Made by a program: the position numbers and the translations under genes. A stretch of DNA of 64,000 bases from Brachypodium distachyon (Eukaryota > Streptophyta > Magnoliopsida > Poales > Poaceae): assembly GCF_000005505.3 (NCBI RefSeq), contig NC_016133.3, forward strand, positions 6,324,001 through 6,388,000, read 5' to 3'. Under the pieces are notes generated by a model, which was not told the origin of the DNA, made no database searches, and saw only the letters and a list, made by a program, of their open reading frames with translations. Shown here in pieces: positions 1-12,282 of the stretch; the first letter of the stretch is position 1, and every line of letters starts with the position of its first letter.

Positions 1-1568
1 GGTAAACAAAAGTTGGTCACATTGCTGCATTTGATTGCCGCCTACAAGGATGAGACTGAATATACAGTGCTTGCAAATGCCATCAATGTACTATTCTTAT
101 ACTCATTCTTTATATGCTTATTGATTTATTGTGTTTGTAATCTCGAGTCTTTTCTGAGAATTTTTTTTCTTGGCTTCATAGACAAGTCTGAGCATTTTTG
201 AGATGATGTCTGTTGCTGCACCTGAGGAGTTGGGTAATATGAAAAAGTTCCTAATTGGCTTTCTTGAGCCGTTCGCACAGTAAGTTAATTGCTCTTCACA
301 TTATAGTGGAAGGATAGCTTACCGTGTAATCTCTCCTAACCTTTCTGAAATCCTCCCTTTGCAGGAGAGTTGGTTGGGATGCTAAGAGCGGCGAGGGTCA
401 CCTAAATGCACTGCTAAGAGGTACACTGTTGAATGCTCTTGCAGAACTTGGCCATGAGGCTACCATAAATGAAGCCGTACGTCGATTTAATGTCTTTCTG
501 GAAGACAGAGAGACACCACTCCTCCCACCAGATGTCCGAAAGGTTGGCACTGTAACTGAATGTAAATTCTGCATATAGCTACATAACCGTGCAAGCTATG
601 TGCAGACGTGCAATCCACTTGTTAACCCTCTTCTTGTATTGTAGGCTGCATATGTTGCTCTGATGCAGACGGTGAACAAATCAAACAAAGCTGGTTATGA
701 ATCACTCCTGAAGATTTATAGGGAAACTGATCTTAGCCAGGAGAAAGTCCGTGTGTTAGGTAAAAACTCATCATTTCCTTTTATGAAAAGGTTTATGTTT
801 TGCAGGTGAGCATGGGACCATTTGTCGGAACCTCATAAACTAATGTTCCTCTTTTTGGTAGGTTCATTGGCATCTTCCCCTGATCCTGATGTTGTCCATG
901 AAGCTCTTGACTTCCTGCTATCTCCTGAGGTAACACAAGATTGATAAAGCTTTCGAAGCAGTGCAGATAAACATTTATCCTATCATCTTACCCACCAGTC
1001 TAACTCATGATATACTGCATGCACAGGTAAGGAATCAGGACTGTATATTTGTTCTTCGCGGAGTGACCGCAGCGGCACAGGAGGTGGCATGGACATGGTT
1101 GAAGGTATTCATTGACATTTCTCTGTTGGCTTATACTTCTTTTGTTCTCCTGTACTGACTCCATTGCCTTGCCCATGGTTCAGGAAAAGTGGGACTACAT
1201 ATCAGAGACCTTCACCGGACACCTGCTCACCTATTTCATCTCAGCCACCGTCTCACCGGTATGCCACTGCATAAGCATAACGCCTCTTTATTTACCACGC
1301 TCACACGACCACACGCACAACTAAATCTGTATAAACTATAAACTTAAAAGCCGCTAACATGGACGGAATGTCGATTTGTTTTCAGCTCGCGACGAACGAG
1401 AAGGGCGACGAGGCGGAGGAGTTCTTCAAGAGCAGGACCAAGGCGAGCATCGCAAGGACGGTGAAGCAGAGCCTCGAGAGGGTGAGGATCAATGCCAAGT
1501 GGGTGGAGAACACCAAGCGCGAGGCCGACCTCGGCCATGTCCTCAAGGAGCTCGCTCACAAGCATTGA
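1..1568 (+). CDS. APM1: Aminopeptidase M1 (puromycin-sensitive type), C-terminal part
   Basis: The 3' end of an M1-family zinc aminopeptidase gene; the catalytic HExxH domain lies upstream of the window. Eight exons read in one frame: 1-87, 182-279, 365-542, 645-759, 862-929, 1027-1104, 1184-1258 and 1386-1568 (TGA at 1566-1568), all with GT-AG borders and matching phases. They give 293 residues of the ERAP1-like helical C-terminal domain. Recognisable stretches are AAYKDETEYTVL, VRRFNVFLED, LLPPDVRKAAYVALM, EVRNQD and the end block KQSLERVRINAKWVEN. From the family, the enzyme trims N-terminal residues of peptides, and in plants APM1 acts in auxin-related trafficking and the cell cycle. The final exons look intact, so the gene is probably functional. 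Missing: everything 5' of base 1. Confidence 0.93.
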
Positions 1569-1619
1569 GACCGGGCGACCTGGTTTTCCTGTGCATGTAA
1601 GATTTGTGCTACTGTACTA

Positions 1620-1732
1620 CTTGCTCTGATTCTAAATTCTTGACTCAAATTTGCCCAAATATGAATGTATCTATTCTTAAAATGCGTCTAGATATATGTA
1701 ATATTTCGACAACAATTTAGGATCGGAGGGAG
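1620..1732. mobile_element. Stowaway MITE in the APM1 3' flank
   Basis: About 113 bp flanked by TA on both sides (1618-1619 and 1733-1734). The right end GATCGGAGGGAG is the grass Stowaway terminus in reverse, and the left end TTGCTCTGATTCTAAATT is a degenerate version of the matching inverted repeat. It lies about 50 bp past the stop codon, so it is probably inside the APM1 3' UTR. Confidence 0.75.
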
Positions 1733-1734
1733 TA

Positions 1735-3236
1735 CTTTAGAAGAAGTTGGTAATAATAAAGGGCGGTTATACACTTGTTGCTGATTGTTCTTTGAGGCGA
1801 TTATTGCATATACCTGTTTGTCCTATTCTCTCGACGTCCCGATATATTTGCCCCGTGCTGCCCTCTGAAAGAGACGCATTTGCATTCTGCTTGCTGCCTG
1901 GCTACCCTGTGATGTTTGCTCCTTGTAATCAAGCTGCATTTCCTTTGGGATGAAAGGAACGTCGATTGTATTTGCCCCCTCATCGTGCTTTAACGAGGTG
2001 CCCACGGCGAGATCTTGCTTCACACCCGCAATCGCCAAACCACGCCCACCGTCCAAAAGCGTGGGCCGTGAAGCCCTTCTCGATCAGGGTTCTCTTCTCC
2101 CCGCCTCGCCGCGAAACGGCCTCGAGCTCCCCCGCCTGGCCGCCCCCTCCGCTGGCCGCCGCTCGCTCCCCTCCAATGTCTCCGCATCAGGTAGGCCATC
2201 CTCTACCGATCTGCTCCCCTTTCCTTCTTCGTCTACTAGCGCAGCGCATTCATTCCTCGCCCTTAGCACGCGCACGCACCTCTGACGTGTTAGCCCTGGT
2301 TTCTGGCGCGGCACCGTAAGGAGCCATTGGAGACTTGGAGTGGCCTGCCGCGGCAATCGTAAGGAACCGAGCACATGGAACCACTGATGCCGAGAACCAA
2401 GTGGCTTTCGTCTTCGGTCCCAAATTTTGCCATAGCTAGGCAACTAGATTAGCTGGGGCTACATTCATTTGGTGCTGTTCCTAGTTGATCCAATCAGCTA
2501 TGACGGCGCTCCCGCTTGTTAGTGATTGTGCCTGCTTAGTAATAATGATGCATACACGTCTATTATCTCTGGCATACTTGTTCCTCGTAATCTGATTTCG
2601 TTAATAATCTGTAATAGCGCCTTATTCGCGTCCATGAGGCTGGCACACAAGACATAGCAAAGCGTCGACGGTCAGTGAGGCAGTTGTGCACTTGCAATGG
2701 TACTGTATTTTTTGTCTACATCACTCCTAGCATCTAATTTCATATCCAATAACAACGCGTCGAATGAAGCAGATATGTGACCCGTTCAATTTTTTGTTTT
2801 TGTTTTTCTGATAATGGTTAGCAGTTTATCATGTGGTTGATTATGGTAAGAACGAAACAAAATTCTCTTAGCACCTCTTGTGTGGCGACCTGGTGACAAA
2901 GAACAGAGGCGAAACATAGTTGAGAACCTGAGGCTGCTATTTTACAATTACAACTTGCATTTTGGTATGTTACACACATGCATTGCCTTAAGTTTCCAAT
3001 ATGCGCTCCTCTCACCTACATGCTAATAACCTCTTCTGGTTCGCCGAAAGCCCGAGACTATGTTTGGCATCTTATCATCATCATCATCACCTGCTGCAAT
3101 CCATGTTCATCTCATCGGATCCCAGGATCTGAGCAGAGCAAAGATAGCAGAGGCTTTTCCAGGCCCAGAAGGCAATTCGATCTCCCATCTCTCTGTACAT
3201 GCTTGCATCGTTTAATCACAACCAGGGAATATTTTC
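1735..3236. other. Intergenic; GC-rich CpG-like leader with a possible short first exon
   Basis: No gene can be established. Bases about 2040-2290 are CpG-rich like a grass promoter and leader. An ATG at 2176 opens five codons (MSPHQ) directly before a good donor at 2191. Two short open stretches downstream could be exons: about 2620-2699, and about 2910-2963, the latter ending at a GTATG-type donor. I could not join them in a consistent frame and recognise no family, so this may be a non-coding transcript, a small unannotated gene or a dead one. Confidence 0.25.
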
Positions 3237-6200
3237 TTATGGTATCGATACATCATCATCATTGTTGAAACTGTATGGTGCGCAGCTCGAGTAGGTTGTG
3301 CTCGTGCTGCTGACATGGGAAGCTTCATACTCTTGCCCAAGATTCCGCAGCCTATTCAACTCAGGCATTATTTCTTTCCCGAGATCTGGCCTGTCCTTCT
3401 TTCGTAGCTCAGCACATTTCAAAGCCAACTGCGCGAATGCCAGAGCCTCTTCCACTGGCCAGTCCGTTACCGTCTGGTCAAGTACCTCTTGGAAGGCTCC
3501 TCTCTCTATGGCATCCTCGACTTGGTGCGTGAGGCCCATGGGGGACCTGGCCGTGATGATCTGGAGCAGTAGGATACCGAAAGAGTATATGTCAGACTTT
3601 GTGGTGAGCATGCCTGTCTGCTGGTACTCAGGGTCAATATAGCAGAATGTGCCGGCTGTGGATGTCATCCTGTATTGTGTGACTTCAGCTATGGACTGTG
3701 GCACCAGCCTCGCAAGGCCGACATCACTGATCTTGCTGACGAAATTGTGGTCGAGGAGGATGTTGCCAGGCTTGAGGTCTCTGTGGACAAGTGGTTCGGG
3801 CTTCGCCTGGTGAAGGAAGAGAAGGCCAGTAGCGATGTCGGCAGCGATCCTGAACCGGATGTTCCATGGGATTGGTTTGGTGTTGCCTCGTCGGCATAGC
3901 CGGTCCTCTAGGCTTCCGTAGTCCATGTACTCGTACACTAGGCAGCCATACTCTGGGCAAGCTCCGAGCAACAGGACCATGTTTGGATGCCGCATGCTGC
4001 TTAGTATTTCGATCTGCAAATTATTGATTAGCATACAATTTAGGTTCATCATGGCTTCATCTGCATAACTAAAATGCACCTAAAGACTGAATTTCTTAAC
4101 GAGGACCAGCAGGAAGATAAGGTGTCCTCCGTAACAAAGAAAAGAAAACCTGTTTTTCCTTTTTTTTTATGGTGAACAACATATGGTGTTTTATATTGTT
4201 GTAGTATATCTAGGTACTCAAAGCAGCTCTGAATAGACTGACAAACAAACAACTTACCAGCTATAACTGCATAAATATATGAAGGATAGCACAAAACTTT
4301 TGGCTGCTGCAATGTTGTATCAGATTCAGATTTACCTCTTGCTGAAATTGTTGCCTCCCCTGTGATGCGTCTGGTCTTAGGATCTTAATAGCAACATTGG
4401 TATGATCCAGAACGGCTTTATACACTGGTCCATATCCACCTTCGCCTATCTTCAGTGCCCTGTCAAACTTATGAGTGGCAGCTTCTATATCATCAATGGA
4501 GTACCTCCTGTACCGGAGATCCGTGTCTGTTGCTCTCCTTCTCTCGTCCGTTTCACGCTTTGCCTTCCATTCTGCTCTCAATCTCTTCTGCGCCTCGAGC
4601 TCTGCAATTTTTTGTGCAGCTTCTGCTGCCTCCAGCGCGGCTCTGCACTTTGCCTTCTCCATTTCAACAAGTGCAAGAGCTTCTTCTTCTGAATTCCTTA
4701 GTTCTTCGTACTTTTTGGACTCTTCTACCTTCATTTGCGACAGCTGAGCCGCCTGCAGATAGGTTACTATTCATTTTATTAAGAGCTTTTGGTGGGTTTG
4801 GGAACTACTCGATGTTTATTGTTAAGTGTAGCTATGCAGGAGTAAACACACCTTCTGTTTAGCGTCAACTGCTTCTTTACATGCGGAGTTGTACATTTCC
4901 ATTGTCTGTTTGAGCTCTAGTCTCAGTCGTCTCATCTCAGCTTCTACGTCCTTCTGTATTCAAGTGAAACAAAATATAAATTCATGATTAGTACTTCAGA
5001 AGTTCAAATCAGTGTCCAGGTGCAAAGTTTTAATCAACTTTAGCAACTTCACGTGTACAATGCTCGTACCCCGGCTGAACTTAGGCTTTCAATGGATACA
5101 TATGATGATAGTTCCAGAGATTCACCATAGTCCATGGAATTTAACTCCATGCTCATGGGAAAATCAATGTCATCTGAAAAGGAGCTGCGAGTCACGGAGG
5201 GCCTTGGTGGTGCGATGAAGTCGATGTAGTCATCGAAGTCTCTCTGGGGTGCTTGCCTTCCCGAGAGGAGATGCCTATCTTTCGTTGGGGCCTTTGAATA
5301 GGCTGATAGTCGTTCGACCGATGGTCTATTTCGCTCCACCGATGGTCTATTTCGGTCCACTGATGATCTATTGGACTTTGGTGACGATGGCTGAGAAAAC
5401 TTCCTCCAATCTCTTGACGATCTGTTGTACAAACCAGAATGTTTCTTATAGTTACGTTTTTTTTGCGCAATTTCTTATAGTTACGCTAACAAGGTTTTTT
5501 TTTTAAACATGCATGTTAACAAGTTCTGAAGGTAACTAGAGTGATGTGAACGAGAAAAGATGTGCTATTTTCCAAATGCAAGTATGTGAGTGTTTAGATT
5601 GTGTAAACCATTTAGCTTCAGAAACATGCAATGTGCTTATTGACTATCCGAGTGCTACTTTTTCTTCTTCATGAACTCACCTTGCAAATGGGTCAGATTC
5701 TATGTTTGGTTGCGAGTTTTGCTTCGGAGGGAGAGTAGTAAAGGGTGCCGGACCTTTGGCTGCCTTCACTTGGATGGCCTTCCCTTTGTGTATTACATGT
5801 ACTGTGCAATAATCAGGCGCCATCTTCATCAAGCATGTTGGCACGTCAGGATTTCTAAATCTTCTGCACGGCATAAATTAAGTCCACGCTTGTGTTCATT
5901 ACAGGTATCAGAGGAATGTAATGTTGCACAACCATGGAGTATGGATGAGTATGTACCTGATGAATGTGTTTCTAGTTGATGCCCCGACAACTATATCTGT
6001 GATGGTATGACTAGTGGCATAGTCAACAATTGCTTTGGAGATATCATTGTTGTCCAAGATCACCTCATTCAGATGCATCTGCGATATGCATATGGCAGTG
6101 TATGCTTACTTGTGTATATTTGCTTCCTGTTGTTAACAAAGGTTTAAGATTGCTAACTGCACTTGTGGTGTGGTTATTTGCTTCTTGTTGTTGTCATTAT

Positions 6201-7155
6201 TATCCTCCTGCTTTAGCACTGACTTATTTGATTCCAGAAGTCCTTGGGTATTTATTAGCTAATTATCTATAGTTCAGTCTACGACCGCAAAAAGAAAAAA
6301 AGAAATCTGTAGTTCAGTCTAGTGCTTTCTTACCCCTTTACGAGCACAGTAGCCTCTGTATGAGATAAACAATTGCGACATTTCTGCATCCGCATCAACT
6401 CCACGGCCTGCTTCAGCTGTTATATGGCCACGCACAAAGTAAAACAGAATAAGTGATGACAATTTTTTTTTCCATGTCAAATAGTACAATAAAATGTTTA
6501 TTAGCCACCTCATGGAATCAATAGTTAGGGAGACTAGTGAATATGGTTTTTTTTGTATTGTATCTATGCAGTCAGCTGTATTCATTTTGGAACAATGCAG
6601 CATGTGTCATTCCACAACGCAATGAGCAGTTTCTTGTGTCTAGTTCACTTTCCTACATTTTTTTTAAAACGCAAATGTGTGGCTTTAAATTCTCACCACA
6701 TGATGACATTATGCACATCATATTGTTACAAAATTGCGGCAATCACCCAAGTTCTCAACCTACCAATTTTCCAAAAATAGGTCTGCTGTGATGATGAATA
6801 GCTTACCACCATAAGGGTGGAAACTGAATGCCCTTGTGATCTTAACTTTCCTCCTAATTCTTATGGTGTTGAAATGTAGAAAAAAGTCTCTTCTAATTTT
6901 CAGTTCCATCTTGCTTCACGCAGATACTTTTTTGCATAAAAGAGACCAAAAAATGTACCAACCGTTCTGACTACTTTGATTGGTCCTGACATGGACCAAC
7001 TGGAGGGTGCTGCCCCTTGCCAGGAGCCGATCCACCGCCCATTTCGCCGCTTGCTGGCTGTTCTTGTCCCGGTCGACGGCCACGATGGTCGAGCTGTCCT
7101 TCCCGGCCTCAGGCTCCCCGCTGTGCGACGATGTTGAGAAGGCCGAGAGGTACAT
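3237..7155 (-). CDS. USP-domain receptor-like cytoplasmic kinase (no U-box)
   Basis: Eight exons: 7155-6963, 6407-6334, 6078-5957, 5863-5681, 5421-5070, 4953-4852, 4752-4336, 4013-3237. Phases agree at every junction, giving 739 aa. Order: N-terminal universal stress protein fold ([20 protein letters not shown] at about 22-41; DIVVGAS and [19 protein letters not shown] in exons 3-4), a Ser/Arg-rich linker with repeated [16 protein letters not shown] units, a coiled coil (about 310-420), then a kinase domain. Kinase residues: glycine loop IGEGGYG at about 444-450, Lys465, HRD Asp560, and SDVG in place of DFG at about 577-580, which I recall as usual in this family. DPEYQQTG marks the activation segment. 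After the kinase the protein ends in a Ser/Asn/Asp-rich tail; the U-box of its paralogue at 18.4 kb is absent. Expected role: cytoplasmic signalling kinase. The start ATG at 7155 gives a first exon of 193 nt, the same as in the paralogue. Confidence 0.9.
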
Positions 7156-7673
7156 TTCTCAGCTTTCCAACCAATCAACCAACCATGCAATGGTCGAACC
7201 CAAAAGATGACGCAGCTAGAATGCGAGAACAGGAGCGCAAACGGAAGGGGGAGAGAGAGACAAAAGGGGATTTTTGTCTCTCTTCCTCTCCCTTGGCCTT
7301 ATTTCTCATGCAATGCCTGGGATTCCCTCCTCCTCCCTCCCTCCCTTGCTGCTGCCACCAAGCCAGCCGAAACTGCTGCAATGTTGTTTTAGGGAGTTTT
7401 GCTGTTTTGCTAAGTTTGGATACGGTGTTGTTGTGAGGGTTCCCTTAATTTTATGAGGCTCCTGTTTCCCGGGTTGTTTGTGTAAGGGGTGTAGGGACCT
7501 GTTCAATGCTACCTTGTTGCTAAGAATAGCTAGTGACATCTCTAAAAGGAATAATGGCATAATCATATTCCTGTTGAATTATATCTGTGACTTAGTGCGG
7601 CTTCTTTGCATGTGTAATTGTACATGCATTGTTACACAACTAGAAATACCCAACGCATGCTTTTCTGTGAGAA

Positions 7674-7703
7674 CTAGCACCGTGCATGTGCGTTGCTACT
7701 GAC
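7674..7703 (-). mobile_element. Helitron-like 3' terminus
   Basis: Read on the minus strand this is AGCAACGCACATGCACGGTG followed by CTAG and then T. That matches the plant Helitron 3' end pattern (GCAACGCACGGGC..., short stem, CTAG^T). The partner 5' TC end was not found, so the extent of the element is unknown. Confidence 0.45.
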
Positions 7704-7734
7704 TGAAAACATGTAATATCCCTGTTAGTGAAGA

Positions 7735-8047
7735 AAATGCATCTCAAAGAAGTTAAAAATAAAAATATATAAATGAATAGTACAAAACAATGAAGAACCA
7801 CTATTGATGCTGAATTTGTTTTTGTTGCTACTAAATGCAATTGAGTTTTGGACTTTAAATATTACACGTATATAGAAAACATTACACATATGAAAAATTC
7901 ACAAAAATATTACAAGTAAAATTTCAAATCATAACTCAATTCCGTTTGATAGCAGCGAAAAAAATAAATTCAGCATGAATAGTGGCCATTCACTGTATGA
8001 CACTATTCATTTGTATATTTATCTTTTTATTTCTTCCAAATGCATTT
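7735..8047. repeat. Long AT-rich inverted repeat (foldback element)
   Basis: The left arm (about 7735-7856) and right arm (about 7925-8047) are inverted copies: AAATGCAT... ATGAATAGT... ACTATTGATGCTGAATTT on the left pairs with ACTATTCATGCTGAATTT... AAATGCATTT read backwards on the right. Arms of about 120 bp with a spacer of about 70 bp would fold into a stable hairpin. No protein is encoded. Confidence 0.7.
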
Positions 8048-8275
8048 GATTTCCAACTTGCAATTTTGCACTTATGTAGAACGTCAAACCTTCAACATAT
8101 GTTTTTTTATATTTTCTTAAACTTTTATATGGTTTTTATGAAGCTTGCACCAAATGGGTGTTTCACCGGATGTTACTCTCCGGCTTTCCTTCAAATCCCG
8201 ATACGAGTGCCAGAGATCAGTTTCTGGCAGCTTCTTTTGCACAGATTGTTTTCTCCTGTGATGTGAGTTAATGTG

Positions 8276-8430
8276 TTCGGTTCTGTTCGGGTATAACCGA
8301 GAACCGAACCGAAGTTTCGGTTAGCATTTTATAGGAGAACCGATCGGTCAACATTTCTTCAGAACCGAATTTCCTTAAAAAAACCAGAGAACCGAACCGT
8401 TCTGTTCGGTTAGACCAAATGCCCAGGCTG
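8276..8430. mobile_element. hAT-like terminal region
   Basis: Repeated GGTTCGGTT/AACCGAACC motifs occur in both orientations over about 150 bp. The minus-strand edge begins CAGCCTGGGCATTTGGTC, resembling the ends of non-autonomous hAT elements. No transposase is visible. Confidence 0.35.
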
Positions 8431-9576
8431 ACGCGATGACGCCCAACAACGATGTTGGCACAAGGGGCACCTACTTGCGCACCGCACTGACCAAGGGCGC
8501 CCGACTGCCCGAGGCATCTTTGCTGTCCTGCTCGTGTTGGGGCCGAGTTGGGGAGTAAAAATGTAATTATGCAAGAAGGACAGTGCCATATATTAAAATC
8601 AACGAACCCTTACAGTTTAAAATAAAAGAAAATTACACGCAAGTACTTGTAGATAAACGTCGTTGTCTCACTCCTGCACTCATGCTTCAAAAGGTGGTAA
8701 TGATACCAGAGTTCAAAAGGTGGGGCCCAATGTCATCTGCAGTGAAAAGGGCTCATCAAGGGCGCACGTCGATCTCCGCCACCTCCAACTCTTACTCCCA
8801 AACTAAACCCTTCTTTGCACGATGATTGGATGCAAGCTATGGAAATCCTCCAGCACTTAATCATCGATGTAATGCCTTGATTAGATAAGTGAACTACCTA
8901 GAGAAGTCAAGGAACTAAAGGAATCCTTGAAGAAACTAGATCCTTCACCAATAGAAGATTAATGTTCACTAAATAGCTAGATGATATCTTATTTTTATGT
9001 TTACTTTACTTTTATTTTGAGTTAGATACTATTATTTTAGTGCAAGTTTATTTAATATTTCTATATGTGATACCTTGATATTAATTATGTACGTTATGAT
9101 CGACTTCATTTATACACAAATTTTCAATATTTTGAAGGCATCTTACTAAATAAAATATAGCTCCACATGAGTGTACACAAATCTATATATATATATATAT
9201 ATTGTGTATAATCTTCAAAATAATATTATAGGTATCATAATTACCTCATAATTGCTTGATGTTTAAAACTCGTACATAGTCGCCCAAAGGAAACCGTGTG
9301 CGTGTGACCCAATGAATAACCTAGAAACTAATTGTTTGAAACCAAAACCCTGAAAAACTATAGCTTACAAATCTCCTACCCTAAACTAACAACCAATTAA
9401 TGGAAAATAAAAAATTAAACCTAATAAATAAATAAATCATTTTTAAATAAATACACCTTTTAAATAAATATATCATTTTAGTGAAAAATAGTCAATAAGA
9501 TGATAAGATATTTGGCCGTAATTTATTGCTCTAATGATGTTATTCCTCTAGGTGATTTGTTGGAAAATGTCCGGTA

Positions 9577-9718
9577 AGTTCCATCTTGCTTCGCGCACAT
9601 ACTTCTTTGCATAAAAGAGACCAAGAAATGTACCAACTGTTCTGACCACTTTGATTGGTCCTGACATGGACCAACTGGAGGGTGCTGCCCCTTGCCAGGA
9701 GCCGATCCACCGCCCATG
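9577..9718 (-). pseudogene. Copied fragment of the USP-kinase exon 1/intron 1
   Basis: About 142 bp nearly identical (by eye about 94%) to 6902-7041 of the minus-strand USP-kinase gene, in the same orientation. It covers the last part of exon 1 ([18 protein letters not shown]) and the first 60 bp of intron 1. Identity stops abruptly at 9718/9719, inside the coding part, where an unrelated GC-rich block begins. Only a piece was copied, so it cannot make the kinase. Confidence 0.88.
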
Positions 9719-10170
9719 GGCCGAGCTTTGCCGTTTCCTCTCTCCCACACGTCGTCCCCACCCCCCTCCCCCCGATCCAACGCCGCCACCGTGCACTCCC
9801 GTCCCTGGCTCCGACGACACACCGGCAAGCACCCCCTCCAGCAAGACTGCCACTTCTCCCCCCTCCCCGGCGCCGAACTTCCGTCGAGGCGCTCGTCGCC
9901 GCGCCTCCCGCCCCCGTTGCAGAGGGCCCCGAGGAGCAGCCGCTGCGCCATTCTAGGCAACGGCGCGCAGCTTCGACTCGTGGTGGCGGCTGCACGCTGC
10001 GGTATCCAGGGGCGCGCGCGGCGATTGCGGTGCTCCAAGCCTCGCGACGGCCAGCAGTGCCAGCGGCTCGCGGCCTCGACGGCGCCCTTACCTGTGGCGG
10101 GGCATGACGGCAGCAGCACGGACGTTGTAGCGTCATCGCAGCATGATCACCACCACCTTTAGGTGAACCT
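9719..10170 (-). other. GC-rich block fused to the copied kinase exon; long open frames of unknown meaning
   Basis: A CpG-rich segment open in several frames on both strands. On minus, a frame of 243 codons (10271-9540) runs through it and into the copied kinase fragment, giving a chimeric ORF rich in Arg, Gly and Ala. I recognise no domain. High GC alone keeps frames open here, so coding is unproven. Confidence 0.3.
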
Positions 10171-10834
10171 CGTATGTCAGTTCTGGAGCTTTTCTTATGC
10201 AGTTTCTTTTGCATTTTCCTGTAGCCACATGCTTCGCGAGTTGTATCGTTGTCAAACGAGTAGTCATGCAAAACTTTTTTTCAGTTGAGAGTTGGAGAGT
10301 ATTTCAGATGAAAGCAAGAATATTATTAAAAATTGGATCAGATCGACAAAATCGGCATACACAGGCCATAAAATGATGAGGCTCCGATTTTCCACATGAC
10401 CCTGTGCATCCCTTCATCCCCTCAATCTCGGTCATCGGATTAGAATTATGTACATAAGCATAGCTCTCTGTAATTTTTGCATTTGCACAACCACGTCTAG
10501 CTTCTTTTACCACTCGCCAATCTCTGTAACTCCATATTTAGTGAAACTATGGAATCCACATTTCAGTTTCTGAAGGTATAATCAAACCGATATTGTTGAG
10601 AGGGAGCTCCAAACTACAACCAGGGTTAACTGCTGAGAATGGATACTGACAACATGTCTTATTAGGTATTGCTTTCCAGTATTGATTCTGCTATCATAGT
10701 TCGATTAGAATGGCTCTTTTCTTTGTTAATCATTACTCAGTTTACCTGTGCATATTTCAAAAATAGTTTTCTACTTATCTGGTTCGGACCTTATATATAA
10801 GTTGTTGGGTTGTGTCGTACTTTTGTTCCGGTCA

Positions 10835-11531
10835 GGAATTGTTGCAACTGGAAGACCGAATTGGTTCTGTGACCAATTCCCTTTCTGAAGAGCAAGTTGC
10901 GAAGTGTTTTAATCGACATGTGTATAAACAAGAAAATTCAGTATTGGAAGGGAACAGAGTTGTATTAGATCATATCAAATGCAGCATATGCCATGTATAT
11001 CTATGTGCATACTAGAAGTGTTTTAATCGAGATGTGTATACGGATGCTATATTTCTACCGTTTCTGCTGTGAAGTCCGAAAAATAAAATTCCTTGCAAGA
11101 AAGTAAATTGTTCCTGCTGTTTTGTTGGTGAAGTTGAGAATACCGTGTGATGTTATGTCGAAACGGCAACCTCTGGTGTGCCCATCCTCTTTTGTTTTCT
11201 TTCTATTATTCATCTCTTTCCCGCTCTCTAATATCTGTAAGTTGCTTTATTTGAATTTTCTCCATCCATGTAGCCATACGACTCATATCACGAGAAACTA
11301 TTTTTGGACACTGGATTTGTTATTATTTTGTGCTGCTTAATACATATTGTTGACATTGACTGGATTGTTGCAGGAGGAATACATTGAGGATGAAGAAGTG
11401 GTACGATGAAGTGTGAGTATCAATATCATGTGTGCTGCATTCAGGAGTGGCCAAGACGGAAGAACTGGTGTCCGATATGCAAAGTTTCAGCAATATGTTC
11501 ATACAATGACAAGGGGAAGATAAGAGATTAA
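10835..11531 (+). pseudogene. RING-H2 E3 ligase (HIP1/MBR2-like) C-terminal pseudogene
   Basis: Two exons, 10835-10994 and 11374-11531, with a normal GT-AG intron. Exon one encodes ELLQLEDRIGSVTNSLSEEQ... and KCSIC; exon two encodes EEYIEDEEVV and, after a one-base deletion (CGATGAAG near 11407), continues as YHVCCIQEW and NWCPICK to a TAA. This is the C-terminal RING-H2 module of the HIP1/MBR1/MBR2 E3 group, which act by transferring ubiquitin. The first RING histidine position reads Tyr (KCEYQYH). With the frameshift and no upstream exons visible, the copy is dead or at least cannot form a full RING. Confidence 0.82.
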
Positions 11532-11943
11532 GATTCTCTACCAGTTACTGAAAATGTGTTATGTTTGATGATTGTAAAATTTGTGTGCACAAGTGGTAAA
11601 TGTGGTCCTTGTAAGTAGAAAAATCTTGTACCGCGAAAGGTGGTATTTTTCCTTCTTCTCTTCTGGTATCATAAATTGTGTTGTGCCGCTCTCATAACTC
11701 AAATTCCTGTCAGTACAGCTGAAGAAAAACATGATCATACTGATGGGTGGAGGTTGAATCGTTAGCACAATGGGGATTATGTGCCACTATTTTATTACGC
11801 TCTTCACGATCACATCACAGCAGGACGTTTTTCTCATCTCAACAATGAAAATGAACGGATGTAAATCCGGCTAGGATTAACTCAGGAAGTATTACAGATC
11901 TAGTGCAGAGCTAACCTTTGCCCAATAATATACAAGCTCTTTA

Positions 11944-12279
11944 GGACATGTACAATGGTTAATAAGACTGCCTTATCTTAGGTGTGACACGTCAATTAGA
12001 AAAGACAACAAAACACGTTGCACAATGGGTTATCTCTTATTGTTATATCTTAAAATTAATTTTTAGATGAATAAAATTAACTAAATAAATGTTAAGAAAA
12101 GGCAAAATCTAGTACAATGGGAAATTTGCCTTATCTTTGTCTTATCATTCTTGTCAAGAGATCATCTCTTAATTAAGATAAGGATTGTGCATTTTCTTCA
12201 TTTCTCTCTTTTGCACGTCAGATTTTATCCTATGTGACATCACTAACAGAAGGCTGACGTCATCCCATTATACACGCCC
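11944..12279. mobile_element. Tourist-like MITE (PIF/Harbinger)
   Basis: 336 bp flanked by TTA on both sides (11941-11943 and 12280-12282). Terminal inverted repeats GGACATGTACAATGG and, read backwards, GGGCGTGTATAATGG. AT-rich interior and no ORF, as expected for a non-autonomous element. Confidence 0.82.
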
Positions 12280-12282
12280 TTA

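Larger units (their letters stand above)
7156..10834. other. Gene-free stretch of transposon debris
   Basis: The first 300 bp is the presumed promoter of the minus-strand kinase gene (CT-rich on plus, no clear TATA box seen). Beyond that I see a Helitron-like end, a long inverted repeat, a hAT-like end rich in GGTTCGGTT, AT-rich DNA with an (AT)n run near 9187-9203, a copied kinase exon fragment and a GC-rich block, listed separately. Bases about 10170-10830 show nothing identifiable. Confidence 0.6.

Noticed and set aside
6900..7190. Alternative start of the USP-kinase at 7190 in another frame
   Set aside because: That frame does not encode the USP fold. The ATG at 7155 does, and gives the 193-nt first exon shared with the paralogue.
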